Of a stretch of 64,000 bases of DNA, positions 25,922 through 34,139 are shown piece by piece. The notes beneath the pieces are model-generated. The model saw only the letters and a list, made by a program, of their open reading frames with translations, searched no databases and had not been told where the DNA came from. Where the stretch lies: positions 1 to 64,000 of the forward strand of contig NZ_BAABEX010000030.1 of NCBI RefSeq assembly GCF_039540375.1, read 5' to 3'. How positions within the stretch are numbered: the first letter of the stretch is position 1; the number at the start of each line of letters is the position of its first letter. The DNA comes from Acidovorax_G lacteus. GTDB taxonomy: Bacteria > Pseudomonadota > Gammaproteobacteria > Burkholderiales > Burkholderiaceae_C. Made by a program: the position numbers and the translations under genes.

Positions 25922-26060
25922 GGAAGCCTACTCCTTGGGCCTGCGGCCCACGTGTCGAATCGAATCTATTGCAGTGCAACAGATTCTAGGCACGCGCCCC
26001 CGCTGCGGCGCGCAGGTTAACCCTGATGCGCGGACACCCCGCACTTGCAAAACGCCAAAG

Positions 26061-26090
26061 AAAAAGGGGCTTGCCGTAACGGCAAGCCCC
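26061..26090 (-). terminator. Terminator of tRNA-Val(GAC)
   Basis: Stem GGGGCTTGCCG / CGGCAAGCCCC with a TAA loop; on the minus strand it ends in TTTTT. It lies six bases past the tRNA 3' end. Confidence 0.9.
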
Positions 26091-26096
26091 TTGGTC

Positions 26097-26173
26097 TGGT
26101 AGGCGCGATTGGACTCGAACCAACGACCCCCACCATGTCAAGGTGGTGCTCTAACCAGCTGAGCTACGCGCCT
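26097..26173 (-). tRNA. tRNA-Val (anticodon GAC)
   Basis: The minus strand begins AGGCGCGTAGCTCAGCTGG, has anticodon loop CTTGACATG and T-arm CGTTGGTTCGAGTCCAATC, and ends CGCGCCTA plus encoded CCA. With the TAC species at 12282 it gives two valine isoacceptors in this window. Confidence 0.97.
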
Positions 26174-26250
26174 GTGTTTGTTCGAGAAGCGGGAGTATAG
26201 CAGGAAAAATCACCTTCCCGGCGCAGCAACCCGCAAGCAGGCCACGCGCA

Positions 26251-28461
26251 TCATCGCCGGCGTGCCGACCGCACGCCCGCCACGGCCGCGACCTGCGCGA
26301 GCACCTTGTGCAGCCGACCGGAGTCGGCCACCTCCACCGTGAACGTCATCCAGGCCGTGCCGCGCACCGACTGGGTTTGCACCCCGATCACATTGGTCTT
26401 CTCGCGGGCGAACACTTCGGAGATATCGCGCAGCAACCCCTGGCGGTCGGCGGCCTCCACAGCCACGTCCACCGGGTAGACAGCCGATGCCGCCGCAGTG
26501 GTGGCTGGCTGGCCCCACTCCACGTCGATCACGCGCTCTGCACTGCGAGCGGCCATCTCGCGGAAATTGCTGCAGTCGGTGCGGTGCACGCTCACACCCT
26601 TGCCGCGCGTGACAAAGCCGGCAATCGCATCGGGCGGCGCGGGCTTGCAGCACTTGGCCAGTTGCGTCATCAGCGAATCAATGCCCACGACCAGCACGCC
26701 GCCGCGCGCCCCACCGCCGTGGCGTTGCTGGCTCTTTTTGAGCGGCATGTAGTCTTCGACCACAGCCACTGGCTCGGGCGGGCGCAGCAGGGTCTCAATG
26801 TTGCGCAGCGAATACTCGTCCTTGCCCACCACCTCGAACAGCGCATCGGCCGACTTGAAGCCGAGTTGCACCGCCAGGTCTTCTAGCTTGAGGGCGGTCT
26901 TGCCCTCGCGCTGCAGCAGCTTCTCGACCGCCTCGCGGCCGCGTGCCACCGTCTCGTGCGTGGCCTGCGCGTTGAACCACGCGCGTACCTTGGCCTTGGC
27001 CCGGTGGCTGACCAGGTAGCCCAGCTCGGGGTTGAGCCAGTCCCGCGAGGGCCGCCCCTCCTTGACGGTCGTGATCTCCACCGTCTGGCCGTTCTGCAAG
27101 GGGGTGTTGAGCGGCACCATCGCGCCGTCCACGCGCGCGCCACGGCAGCGGTGGCCCACGCTGGTGTGCACGGTGTAGGCAAAGTCCACCGGCGTAGCCC
27201 CCTGAGGCAGTTCGATGACGGCGGCATCGGGGGTGAGCACGTAGATGCGGTCTTCGAACAGGCCGCGGTCCTGCACCGCGCCGCTCAAGTCGCGCTCCCA
27301 GGCCAGCAGTTGGCGCAGCACGGCAATCTTGGCGTCGTAGTCGCCGCTGGCCGACACCCCGGCGTAGCCCTTGCTGCCGGCTTCCTTGTAAGCCCAGTGG
27401 GCTGCCACACCATGCTCGGCATGGTCGTGCATGGCCTGGGTGCGGATCTGGATCTCGACCGGACGCCCCGACTCGTCGCGCACCACGGTGTGCAGGGACT
27501 GGTAGCCGTTGGGCTTGGGCTTGGCGATGTAGTCGTCAAACTCCGAAGAGATCGACTCGAACTGCTCATGCACCCAGGACAGCGCGGCGTAGCAGTCTTT
27601 CACAGAGGGGACGATCACGCGCAGCGCGCGCACGTCGAACACCTGCTCAAAGGGCAGCGACTTGCCGCGCATCTTCTTGACGATGCTGTAGATGTGCTTG
27701 GGCCGCCCCTGCACGGTGGCACTGATGCTGCGCGCACGCAGGTCCGATTCGAGCCGGCCACGCAGCTGCTCCATCGACAGCTCGCGCTCGGCCCGTTTTT
27801 CATCGAGCAGGCGGGCGACTTCCTTGTAGGTGTCGGGCTCCAGAAAGCGGAAGGACAGATCCTCCAGCTCCCACTTCATCTGCCAGATGCCCAGGCGGTT
27901 GGCCAGCGGCGCAAACACCTGGAGCGATTCCCGCGCCAGGCTCGGCGATATGGGCCGCTTGCTGGCCGCATGAAAACGCAGCGTCTGCAGGCGCGAAGCC
28001 AGGCGCAGCATGACCACGCGCAGGTCGCGCGAGAAGGCCAGCAGCATCTTGCGCACGTTCTCGGTCTGCACGGCGGGGTCGTCCACATGCTCGGCCGTCA
28101 GCGCCTGGCGCTGCACCTTCATGAGCTTGGTGGTTTCTACGGCCAAGGCCGCAAAGTGCTCGCCAAAGGCTTTGGCAATCACCTCTTCGGGGCGGTTGAG
28201 GTGGTCGCAGGCGTACACAAGGTAGGCCGCAGCCTGCATGGCCTCGGAGCCGCCAATGCCCTTGAGGATGGCCGACACCGCATCGGCATGCTCCAGCGTG
28301 TTCTCGCCAGAATCCAGGGTCTCGGCCGCGAGCAGGGGCTCGGCAAACGCGCGGGCCCGGGCCAGCGCATGGGGCTGTTCGGGCAGGCTCTGGGCTGTGG
28401 CTGCGATGACCTGGGGTACAGAAGGGCCTGCGTGCGCGCCTGCGTGGGTATGCGTCTTCAT
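26251..28461 (-). CDS. relA: GTP pyrophosphokinase RelA
   Basis: A 736-residue stringent-response enzyme that makes (p)ppGpp on ribosomes with uncharged tRNA. The N-terminal HD-type hydrolase region (residues ~50-190) is degenerate: LEHADAVSAIL and YACDHLN replace the HD residues. The synthetase domain follows (HIYSIVKKMRGKSLPFEQVF) and contains EFDDYIAKPKPNGYQSLHTV. Its acidic EFDD motif marks RelA rather than SpoT. TGS (residues ~410-480), a zinc/CC region (LAKCCKPAPPDAIAGFV) and a C-terminal ACT domain follow. The start overlaps the hydrolase stop by four bases, so a longer frame to 28938 is rejected. Confidence 0.94.
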   Translation of the reverse strand: MKTHTHAGAHAGPSVPQVIAATAQSLPEQPHALARARAFAEPLLAAETLDSGENTLEHADAVSAILKGIGGSEAMQAAAYLVYACDHLNRPEEVIAKAFGEHFAALAVETTKLMKVQRQALTAEHVDDPAVQTENVRKMLLAFSRDLRVVMLRLASRLQTLRFHAASKRPISPSLARESLQVFAPLANRLGIWQMKWELEDLSFRFLEPDTYKEVARLLDEKRAERELSMEQLRGRLESDLRARSISATVQGRPKHIYSIVKKMRGKSLPFEQVFDVRALRVIVPSVKDCYAALSWVHEQFESISSEFDDYIAKPKPNGYQSLHTVVRDESGRPVEIQIRTQAMHDHAEHGVAAHWAYKEAGSKGYAGVSASGDYDAKIAVLRQLLAWERDLSGAVQDRGLFEDRIYVLTPDAAVIELPQGATPVDFAYTVHTSVGHRCRGARVDGAMVPLNTPLQNGQTVEITTVKEGRPSRDWLNPELGYLVSHRAKAKVRAWFNAQATHETVARGREAVEKLLQREGKTALKLEDLAVQLGFKSADALFEVVGKDEYSLRNIETLLRPPEPVAVVEDYMPLKKSQQRHGGGARGGVLVVGIDSLMTQLAKCCKPAPPDAIAGFVTRGKGVSVHRTDCSNFREMAARSAERVIDVEWGQPATTAAASAVYPVDVAVEAADRQGLLRDISEVFAREKTNVIGVQTQSVRGTAWMTFTVEVADSGRLHKVLAQVAAVAGVRSARRR

Positions 28462-29420
28462 GCGCCGGAGGCTCCCTCCGCGGGGCCCAGCACAAATGCG
28501 GCAACAGCCTGCACCTGCTCGGGCGCAACCAGCGTGGGGGCATGGCCCACGCCGGGCCACTCGATGCAGCGCGCGTGGGGGCCGCGGCTGGCCATGGCCT
28601 GGGCCGTGGCAGGGGCCAGCAGGTCCGAGTCGGCTCCGCGCAGCAGCAGCGTCTCTGCACGGATCTGGTCGTACAGCTGCCACAACTGCGCCTCGCCCGC
28701 CTCGGCAGCCTCGCGCGTCAGCGCCCGAAACGGCACGGCAATCGCCGGGTCGTAATGCAGCGCCAGGCCGCCTTCGGGCACAGGCCGCACCATGGGGGCC
28801 GACAGCGCGCGCCACTGCTCGGGGGAATGCGGCCCGAAGCTGGTGGAGATGGCCCAGAGCGCGGCCGCGGCCTGGTCCAGCGACGCAAAGCGCACCGGCG
28901 CCCCCAGGTACTGGCCGATGCGCTGCAGCGCCTCCCACTGGATCACAGGGCCTACATCATTCAGCACCAGCCGCCGTACCGGAGCGGGCAGGCCCAGGCC
29001 GGGTTGACCGGTCAGGGCCATGCCGATCAAACCGCCCATGCTGGTGCCCACCCAGTCGAGTGTGGCGATGGGCGCTTGCGCGTGCAGTTGGGCGAGCATG
29101 GCGAGCATGTCCACCGCGTAGGTGCCGAGCTGGTAGCCCATGGGGTCGGTCAGCCAGTCGCTCTGGCCGCGGCCCACCACGTCGGGGCAGACCACGCGGG
29201 CATGCGGCGCGAGCGCGCGGGCCAGGGTGTCAAAGTCGCGCCCCTGGCGCGACAGGCCGTGCACGCACACCACCACATGCGGGTGGTCGGCACGCCCGGT
29301 GGCGTTCCATTCCCAGTACGCCATACGGTGCGTGGCGGGGCTGCCTTCGGGCGGCGGGTTCTGTCCTGCAGGCGTCCCGGCGAGAGGGCAGGATACGTAG
29401 TTCAGCGTAGGTTCAATCAT
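28458..29420 (-). CDS. Alpha/beta hydrolase
   Basis: A 320-residue protein of the alpha/beta hydrolase fold, no signal peptide. It shows VVVCVHGLSRQGRDFD (oxyanion region), VCPDVVGRGQSDWL, the nucleophile elbow LDWVGTSMGGLIGMA, an acid in LLRGADSDLLAP, and the catalytic histidine in WPGVGHAPTL. The substrate is unknown; it could be an ester, lactone or PHB oligomer hydrolase. It overlaps relA by ATGA, implying co-translation. It is divergent from the 3-hydroxybutyrate dehydrogenase gene, 69 bases away. Confidence 0.88.
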   Translation of the reverse strand: MIEPTLNYVSCPLAGTPAGQNPPPEGSPATHRMAYWEWNATGRADHPHVVVCVHGLSRQGRDFDTLARALAPHARVVCPDVVGRGQSDWLTDPMGYQLGTYAVDMLAMLAQLHAQAPIATLDWVGTSMGGLIGMALTGQPGLGLPAPVRRLVLNDVGPVIQWEALQRIGQYLGAPVRFASLDQAAAALWAISTSFGPHSPEQWRALSAPMVRPVPEGGLALHYDPAIAVPFRALTREAAEAGEAQLWQLYDQIRAETLLLRGADSDLLAPATAQAMASRGPHARCIEWPGVGHAPTLVAPEQVQAVAAFVLGPAEGASGA

Positions 29421-29489
29421 GGGGACGCGTGCCGCAAACGGGGCGGGATAATGCCTGCGTTGCATCGTAATGGATTCAGGGAGCTACAC

Positions 29490-30272
29490 ATGCTGAAAGG
29501 CAAAACCGCGCTGGTCACGGGTTCGACCAGCGGCATCGGTCTGGGTATCGCCAAAGCGCTGGCACGCGAGGGTGCGAACGTCGTGCTCAATGGCTTCGGC
29601 GACGCCGAGGGCCCGCAGGCCGAAGTGCGCGCTGCAGGCGCGGCGCATGGCGTGCGCGTGGCCTACCACGGCGCCGACATGAGCCGCGTGGCCGACATCG
29701 AGGCCATGATGGCCTTCGCGGCGGCCGAGTTCGGCCGTGTGGACATTCTGGTGAACAACGCAGGCATCCAGCATGTGGCCAATGTCGAAGACTTTCCGGT
29801 CGAGCGCTGGGACTCGGTGATCGCCATCAACCTGAGCAGCGCCTTCCACACCTCGCGCCTGGCGCTGCCGGCCATGAAGGCCGCAAACTGGGGCCGGATC
29901 ATCAACGTGGCCTCGGTGCACGGCCTCGTGGCATCCGCCCAAAAGGCCGCCTACGTGGCCGCCAAGCACGGCGTGGTGGGCCTGACCAAGGTGACGGCGC
30001 TGGAGACCGCCACCACCGGCGTGACCTGCAACGCCATCTGCCCGGGCTGGGTGCTCACGCCGCTGGTGCAAAAGCAGGTAGATGCCAAAGCCGCGGCCCA
30101 AGGCATCAGCATCGAAGCCGCCACCCGCCAGCTGCTGGGCGAAAAAGAACCGTCGATGCAGTTCACGACGCCCGAGGAACTGGGCGAACTCGCCGTGTTC
30201 TTCTGCTCCCCCGCCGCCAACAACGTGCGCGGCGCGGCCTGGAACATGGACGGCGGCTGGGCGGCCCAGTAA
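29490..30272 (+). CDS. 3-hydroxybutyrate dehydrogenase
   Basis: A 260-residue short-chain dehydrogenase that interconverts 3-hydroxybutyrate and acetoacetate with NAD. The Rossmann motif is in ALVTGSTSGIGLGIAKALA and the NNAG motif in LVNNAGIQHVANVEDF. The catalytic Ser/Tyr/Lys are in VASVHGLVASAQKAAYVAAK, and the 3HB-specific PGWVLTPLVQKQ loop follows. This is the last enzyme of PHB breakdown and matches phaR nearby. The short leader has AGGGAG about five bases before the ATG at 29490. Repeat copy 4 follows the stop. Confidence 0.93.
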   Translation: MLKGKTALVTGSTSGIGLGIAKALAREGANVVLNGFGDAEGPQAEVRAAGAAHGVRVAYHGADMSRVADIEAMMAFAAAEFGRVDILVNNAGIQHVANVEDFPVERWDSVIAINLSSAFHTSRLALPAMKAANWGRIINVASVHGLVASAQKAAYVAAKHGVVGLTKVTALETATTGVTCNAICPGWVLTPLVQKQVDAKAAAQGISIEAATRQLLGEKEPSMQFTTPEELGELAVFFCSPAANNVRGAAWNMDGGWAAQ

Positions 30273-30296
30273 GTCTTCGCACCGGGCACATCACCG

Positions 30297-30362
30297 TTTG
30301 CTATCAAAAACATAGCTGCTCGTGCTTGATTGATAAGCACGAGCAGTCTATTTCATCCCAAA
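30297..30362 (+). repeat. Interspersed palindromic repeat, copy 4 (best conserved)
   Basis: TTTGCTATCAAAAACATAG leads into a perfect 12-base hairpin (CTGCTCGTGCTT 30316-30327, AAGCACGAGCAG 30335-30346, seven-base loop), then TCTATTTCATCCCAAA. This is the most complete member and serves as reference. Confidence 0.9.
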
Positions 30363-30395
30363 TCCAGCGGCCGCTTCCGCGGCCACCAGACGGGC

Positions 30396-31130
30396 TCAGC
30401 GCATCTGCACCGAGCCGCTCACACTCACCGTCACCTGGGTTTTGCCCGCCTCCACGGGCACGGGCGCATCGGCCATGGCTGCGCTCTTGGCTTCCATGGC
30501 CATCATCATGCGCGGGCGCGGCGGGGGCATCTGCTCGCTGTCGCTCACCGACACCTCACGCAGGCTGTACTGCGCAAACCCGAAGCTGCGCGTGAGTTCG
30601 CTCGCACGCTGGCGGAACTGCTCGATGGCCTGCGTGCGCGCTGCGGTCTCGACCTGGTTGCGCGCCTCACGCGACAGGCCAAACCCTACCTGCTGGATCG
30701 GCATGCCCTGGATGCGCCCAGCCACGGCCGTGATGCGCGCAAAGTCGCGCCCTTCCAGCACCAGCTCCGCGCGCCCCTGCCAGCCGCTGATGCGGCCGTC
30801 TTTGCCGTGGCGCGGATACAGGCCAAAGCTGCCGGTGCGCACCTCCAGCTGCCCGGGCTGGGCCTGGCGGCGCGCTTCGGCCAGCGCCGCATCCAGCACC
30901 TGCTTGAGCTGCGCCTGCACGGCCGCGGCGTCTGCACCATCGCGCGTGGCCGCGAGGGTGAGCACCAGCAGGTCTTGCGCGACTTCCACCGTGCCGCTGG
31001 CCGACAGTTGCACCACGTTGTGGGGCTCTGCAAGCGCCGCAACCGGCGCCTGCGCGTGGGCGACTTGCACGCCGCCCAAGGCCAGCAGAGCCGCCAGCAG
31101 CCAGACCTTGCGATGGGGAATGGAATTCAT
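30396..31130 (-). CDS. SIMPL domain (DUF541) periplasmic protein
   Basis: A 244-residue protein. The signal peptide is MNSIPHRKVWLLAALLALGG, with cleavage after VAHAQA. The SIMPL/DUF541 domain starts VVQLSASGTVEVAQDLLVLT, includes AAVQAQLKQVLDAALAEARR and ends TQVTVSVSGSVQMR. It also has the long helix typical of the family (GFGLSREARNQVETAARTQA). BP26/OMP28-like members form periplasmic or outer-membrane channels; the function here is unknown. It is divergent from ompR across a 216-base region with nested repeats. Confidence 0.85.
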   Translation of the reverse strand: MNSIPHRKVWLLAALLALGGVQVAHAQAPVAALAEPHNVVQLSASGTVEVAQDLLVLTLAATRDGADAAAVQAQLKQVLDAALAEARRQAQPGQLEVRTGSFGLYPRHGKDGRISGWQGRAELVLEGRDFARITAVAGRIQGMPIQQVGFGLSREARNQVETAARTQAIEQFRQRASELTRSFGFAQYSLREVSVSDSEQMPPPRPRMMMAMEAKSAAMADAPVPVEAGKTQVTVSVSGSVQMR

Positions 31131-31253
31131 GTGGAAACACCTCGCGAAACCACGGCCGCCCACCATGAGCCGCCGCATCAGGCCGCACCATAACCGCAGC
31201 CGCAGCCCCGGCGCGTGAAGCCCCCGCAAGCGGCTTGCGAGGCGGGGCAAAAC

Positions 31254-31329
31254 TTGTAACAGTTGGTCAGACCCCGGGGCAAAAAGCGAACTTCCGGGAC
31301 CAAGCTGGTCAGAATCGGCTCTGTTACAA
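31254..31329. promoter_or_regulatory. Nested repeats upstream of ompR
   Basis: An outer inverted repeat TTGTAACAG (31254-31262) / CTGTTACAA (31321-31329) encloses two direct copies of TGGTCAGA (31264-31271 and 31306-31313). The GTTACA core resembles OmpR half-sites of enterobacteria. The block ends 17 bases before the ompR start codon, so it could be an autoregulatory site. Confidence 0.45.
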
Positions 31330-31346
31330 ATAGGATTTGGAACTTC

Positions 31347-32078
31347 ATGGCCACTCACAACAACCGCACCGACAAGATCCTCGTGGTGGACGACGATGCG
31401 CGCATCCGCGATCTGCTGCGCCGCTACCTCACGCAGGAAGGCTTCGAAGTCATGGTTGCCGAAGACGGCAAGGCGCTCAACCGCCTGCTGCTGCGCGAGA
31501 CAGTGGATCTCATCGTGCTGGACCTGATGATGCCCGGCGAGGACGGACTGTCCATCTGCCGCCGCCTGCGCTCGGCCAACGACCGCACGCCCATCATCAT
31601 GCTCACCGCCAAGGGCGAAGACGTGGACCGCATCGTGGGCCTGGAAGTGGGTGCCGACGACTACCTGGGCAAGCCCTTCAACCCGCGCGAACTGCTGGCC
31701 CGTATCCATGCCGTGCTGCGCCGCCGCCCCGCACAGGAAGCCCCGGGCGCTCCCTCGGGCGACAACGAGGTCGTGACCTTTGGTCCCTTCACGTTCGACC
31801 TGGGCACACGCGCCCTGCAGCGCAACGGCGAAGAGCTGCCCCTGACCACCGGCGAGTTCGCGATGCTCAAGGCCCTGGTACGCCACCCGCGCCAGCCGCT
31901 GTCGCGTGAAAAGCTGGCCCTGCTGGCCCGTGGCCGAGAGTTCGAGCCCTTTGACCGAAGCCTGGACGTGCAGGTCTCGCGCCTGCGCAAGCTGGTTGAG
32001 GTGGACCCGGCCGCACCGCGCTACATCCAGACGGTGTGGGGCGTGGGCTATGTGTTCGTGCCCGACGGGGCCAACTGA
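31347..32078 (+). CDS. ompR: OmpR-family response regulator
   Basis: A 243-residue two-component regulator. The receiver domain has acidic residues 15-17 (VVDDDARIRDLL), phosphoacceptor Asp59 (IVLDLMMPGEDG) and the lysine in DDYLGKPFNP. The C-terminal winged helix has LTTGEFAMLKALVRHP, RSLDVQVSRLRKLVE and VWGVGYVF. Sequence and pairing resemble E. coli OmpR, the osmolarity/porin regulator; the actual stimulus is not shown. The sensor gene starts five bases after this stop, so they form an operon. Confidence 0.93.
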   Translation: MATHNNRTDKILVVDDDARIRDLLRRYLTQEGFEVMVAEDGKALNRLLLRETVDLIVLDLMMPGEDGLSICRRLRSANDRTPIIMLTAKGEDVDRIVGLEVGADDYLGKPFNPRELLARIHAVLRRRPAQEAPGAPSGDNEVVTFGPFTFDLGTRALQRNGEELPLTTGEFAMLKALVRHPRQPLSREKLALLARGREFEPFDRSLDVQVSRLRKLVEVDPAAPRYIQTVWGVGYVFVPDGAN

Positions 32079-32083
32079 GTCCG

Positions 32084-33604
32084 ATGGCCGCCGTCCCCGG
32101 GGCCCGCGCTCGTCGCGCGACGGACGATCCGTCGGGCGAGGTCACGAGCCCGGCCCCTCTTGAATCGATGCGCCGCAAGGCCGAACCCAAGTCGCGGGTC
32201 GGCCTTAACCTCTTCTGGCGCACCTTCTTTTTGCTGGCCCTGCTGCTGGTGGGCAGCATCCTGGCCTGGCTGCAGACACTGCGCGCGCTCGAATTTGAAC
32301 CACGTGCGCTGCAGACGGCCCAGCAGATCGCATCGCTGGTGAACCTGAGCCGCGCCGCGCTGAACCACGCCGATGCCATCGCGCGCGTGTCGCTGATCAA
32401 GACCATGGCCGACCAGGAAGGCCTGCGCATCCTGCCGCGCGAACCCGGCGACCGTTTCACGCTGCTGCAAGGCTCGGCCCTTGAAAGCCGCCTGACCGAA
32501 GAGCTCACACAGCGTCTGGGCCCCGACACCATCGTGGCGCAAAGCGTCAATGGCGAGGCAGGCCTGTGGGTAGGCTTCAACATCAACGGCGACCCCAACT
32601 GGCTGCTGATGGACCGCTCGCGCTTCAGCCCGGCGGGCGGGCGCACCTGGCTGATCTGGCTGATCACCGCAGCAGCGCTGTCGCTGGCCGGGGCCGCGGC
32701 CATTGCGCGGCTCATCAACCGGCCGCTCAAGCAACTCTCATATGCGGCCAACCGCGTGCGCGACGGCGACTTCGCGGCCAGCCACCTGGACGAAGAGGTC
32801 GTCACCAGCGAAATCCGTGAGGTGAACATCGGCTTCAACCGCATGGCGCAGAAGCTGGCCAAGCTCGAACAGGACCGCGCGGTGATGCTGGCCGGCATCT
32901 CGCACGACCTGCGCACACCGCTGGCCCGGCTGCGGCTGGAGACCGAGATGAGCGTGACCGACGAAGTCGCGCGCGAGCACATGGTGGCCGACATCGTGCA
33001 GCTCGACGCGACCATCGACAAGTTCCTCGACTACGCGCGGCCCGACCATGTGACGCTGGTGCCCGTGAACCTGCATGCGGTGGTGTCGTCCTGCGTGTAT
33101 GCCGTGCAAGACCACCGCGAGCTGCAGATTGCGATGAACGTGCCCGAAGACCTCAACGTGCTGGCCGACGAGGTGGAGCTGGCGCGCGTGATCTCCAACC
33201 TGCTCGAAAACGCGCGGCGCTACGGCAAGCACGCCGAGACGGGCGTGACCACCGTGGAAATCGCCGCCAAGGCCCGCGAGCAATGGGTGCTGATGAAGCT
33301 GCGCGACCACGGACCCGGCGTGCCCCCCGAACAGCTGGCCAACCTTACCAAACCGTTTTTCCGCGGCGATTCGGCCCGCACGGCGGCTGCGGGCGCAGGC
33401 CTGGGGCTGTCCATTGTGGACAAGACCGTGCAGCGCATGGGCGGCATTTTTGCGCTGGCCAACTCCACCACCGGGGGACTCGTGGCGCACCTGCAACTGC
33501 AGCGCGCCACCGACGTGCCCGCGGGCAGCGACCCCAAGCAGCGCCTGCAGCGGCCCTCGATCAAGCGCCAGCTGCCCAAGCGCCGCGCCACCGACCGGGC
33601 CTGA
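32084..33604 (+). CDS. envZ: Sensor histidine kinase, EnvZ-like
   Basis: A 506-residue inner-membrane kinase. A variable ~40-residue cytoplasmic tail comes first, then a first membrane helix (LFWRTFFLLALLLVGSILAW), a ~115-residue periplasmic sensor loop and a second helix (IWLITAAALSLAGAAAIARL). A HAMP domain follows, then the H-box with His274 (LAGISHDLRTPLARLRLE), N-box NLLENARRYG, and ATP-lid DHGPGVPPEQL and AGLGLSIVDK. It phosphorylates the OmpR-like partner encoded directly upstream. The ATG at 32084 is close to the ompR stop; an alternative ATG at 32168 would drop 28 residues without domain loss. Confidence 0.93.
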   Translation: MAAVPGARARRATDDPSGEVTSPAPLESMRRKAEPKSRVGLNLFWRTFFLLALLLVGSILAWLQTLRALEFEPRALQTAQQIASLVNLSRAALNHADAIARVSLIKTMADQEGLRILPREPGDRFTLLQGSALESRLTEELTQRLGPDTIVAQSVNGEAGLWVGFNINGDPNWLLMDRSRFSPAGGRTWLIWLITAAALSLAGAAAIARLINRPLKQLSYAANRVRDGDFAASHLDEEVVTSEIREVNIGFNRMAQKLAKLEQDRAVMLAGISHDLRTPLARLRLETEMSVTDEVAREHMVADIVQLDATIDKFLDYARPDHVTLVPVNLHAVVSSCVYAVQDHRELQIAMNVPEDLNVLADEVELARVISNLLENARRYGKHAETGVTTVEIAAKAREQWVLMKLRDHGPGVPPEQLANLTKPFFRGDSARTAAAGAGLGLSIVDKTVQRMGGIFALANSTTGGLVAHLQLQRATDVPAGSDPKQRLQRPSIKRQLPKRRATDRA

Positions 33605-33629
33605 GCCCCAGGGCCGCCGGGGCCCGGGC

Positions 33630-34109
33630 TCAGGCGCGCAGCAGCAGCGCCACCGCCCGCGCTTCGATGGCGGCCTGCTGGCCCACCGGGCCCAGGCGCT
33701 CGGCCGTCTTGGCCTTCACGTTGACCTGCGAGGGCTCCACGCCCAGCGTGCGCGCAATCGTGGCCTGCATGGCCGCAATGTGGGGTGCCAGGCGCGGGGC
33801 CTGGGCCACCACCGTGCTGTCGACGTTGCCAATCTCGAAGCCCTGAGCGCGCACGCGGCGTGCGGCCTCGGCCAGCAGCACGGCAGAATCAGCGCCGCGA
33901 AAGGCCGGATCGGTGTCGGGAAAATGCCGCCCGATATCCCCCAGCCCCGCCGCGCCCAGCAGCGCATCGGTGATGGCGTGCAGCAGCACGTCGGCGTCTG
34001 AGTGGCCGAGCAGGCCTTGCGTGTGCGGGATGTCCACGCCGCCAATCACCAGGCGGCGCCCGGGCACGAGCGCGTGCACATCCCACCCTTCTCCAATCCG
34101 AAACTGCAT
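33630..34109 (-). CDS. ispF: 2-C-methyl-D-erythritol 2,4-cyclodiphosphate synthase
   Basis: A 159-residue enzyme of the MEP isoprenoid pathway. It starts MQFRIGEGWDVHAL, with Asp10/His12 as zinc ligands, then GHSDADVLLHAITDALLGAA with the third ligand histidine, HFPDTDPAFRGADS, and a terminal signature VNVKAKTAERLG. It converts CDP-ME 2-phosphate to MEcPP in the cytoplasm as a trimer. Located 30 bases downstream of ispD on the same strand, the usual ispDF pair. The 34109 start was chosen because seven residues upstream are not conserved. Confidence 0.95.
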   Translation of the reverse strand: MQFRIGEGWDVHALVPGRRLVIGGVDIPHTQGLLGHSDADVLLHAITDALLGAAGLGDIGRHFPDTDPAFRGADSAVLLAEAARRVRAQGFEIGNVDSTVVAQAPRLAPHIAAMQATIARTLGVEPSQVNVKAKTAERLGPVGQQAAIEARAVALLLRA

Positions 34110-34139
34110 GGTCTGACCTTGTGAGCGCACCGCGCGGTG

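Noticed and set aside
26251..28461. SpoT (bifunctional hydrolase/synthetase) instead of RelA
   Set aside because: The HD residues of the hydrolase domain are missing and the synthetase has the acidic EFDD motif, both RelA-like.
28462..28938. N-terminal extension of relA
   Set aside because: The added sequence is the alpha/beta hydrolase gene read in another frame; the real start at 28461 overlaps the hydrolase stop by ATGA.
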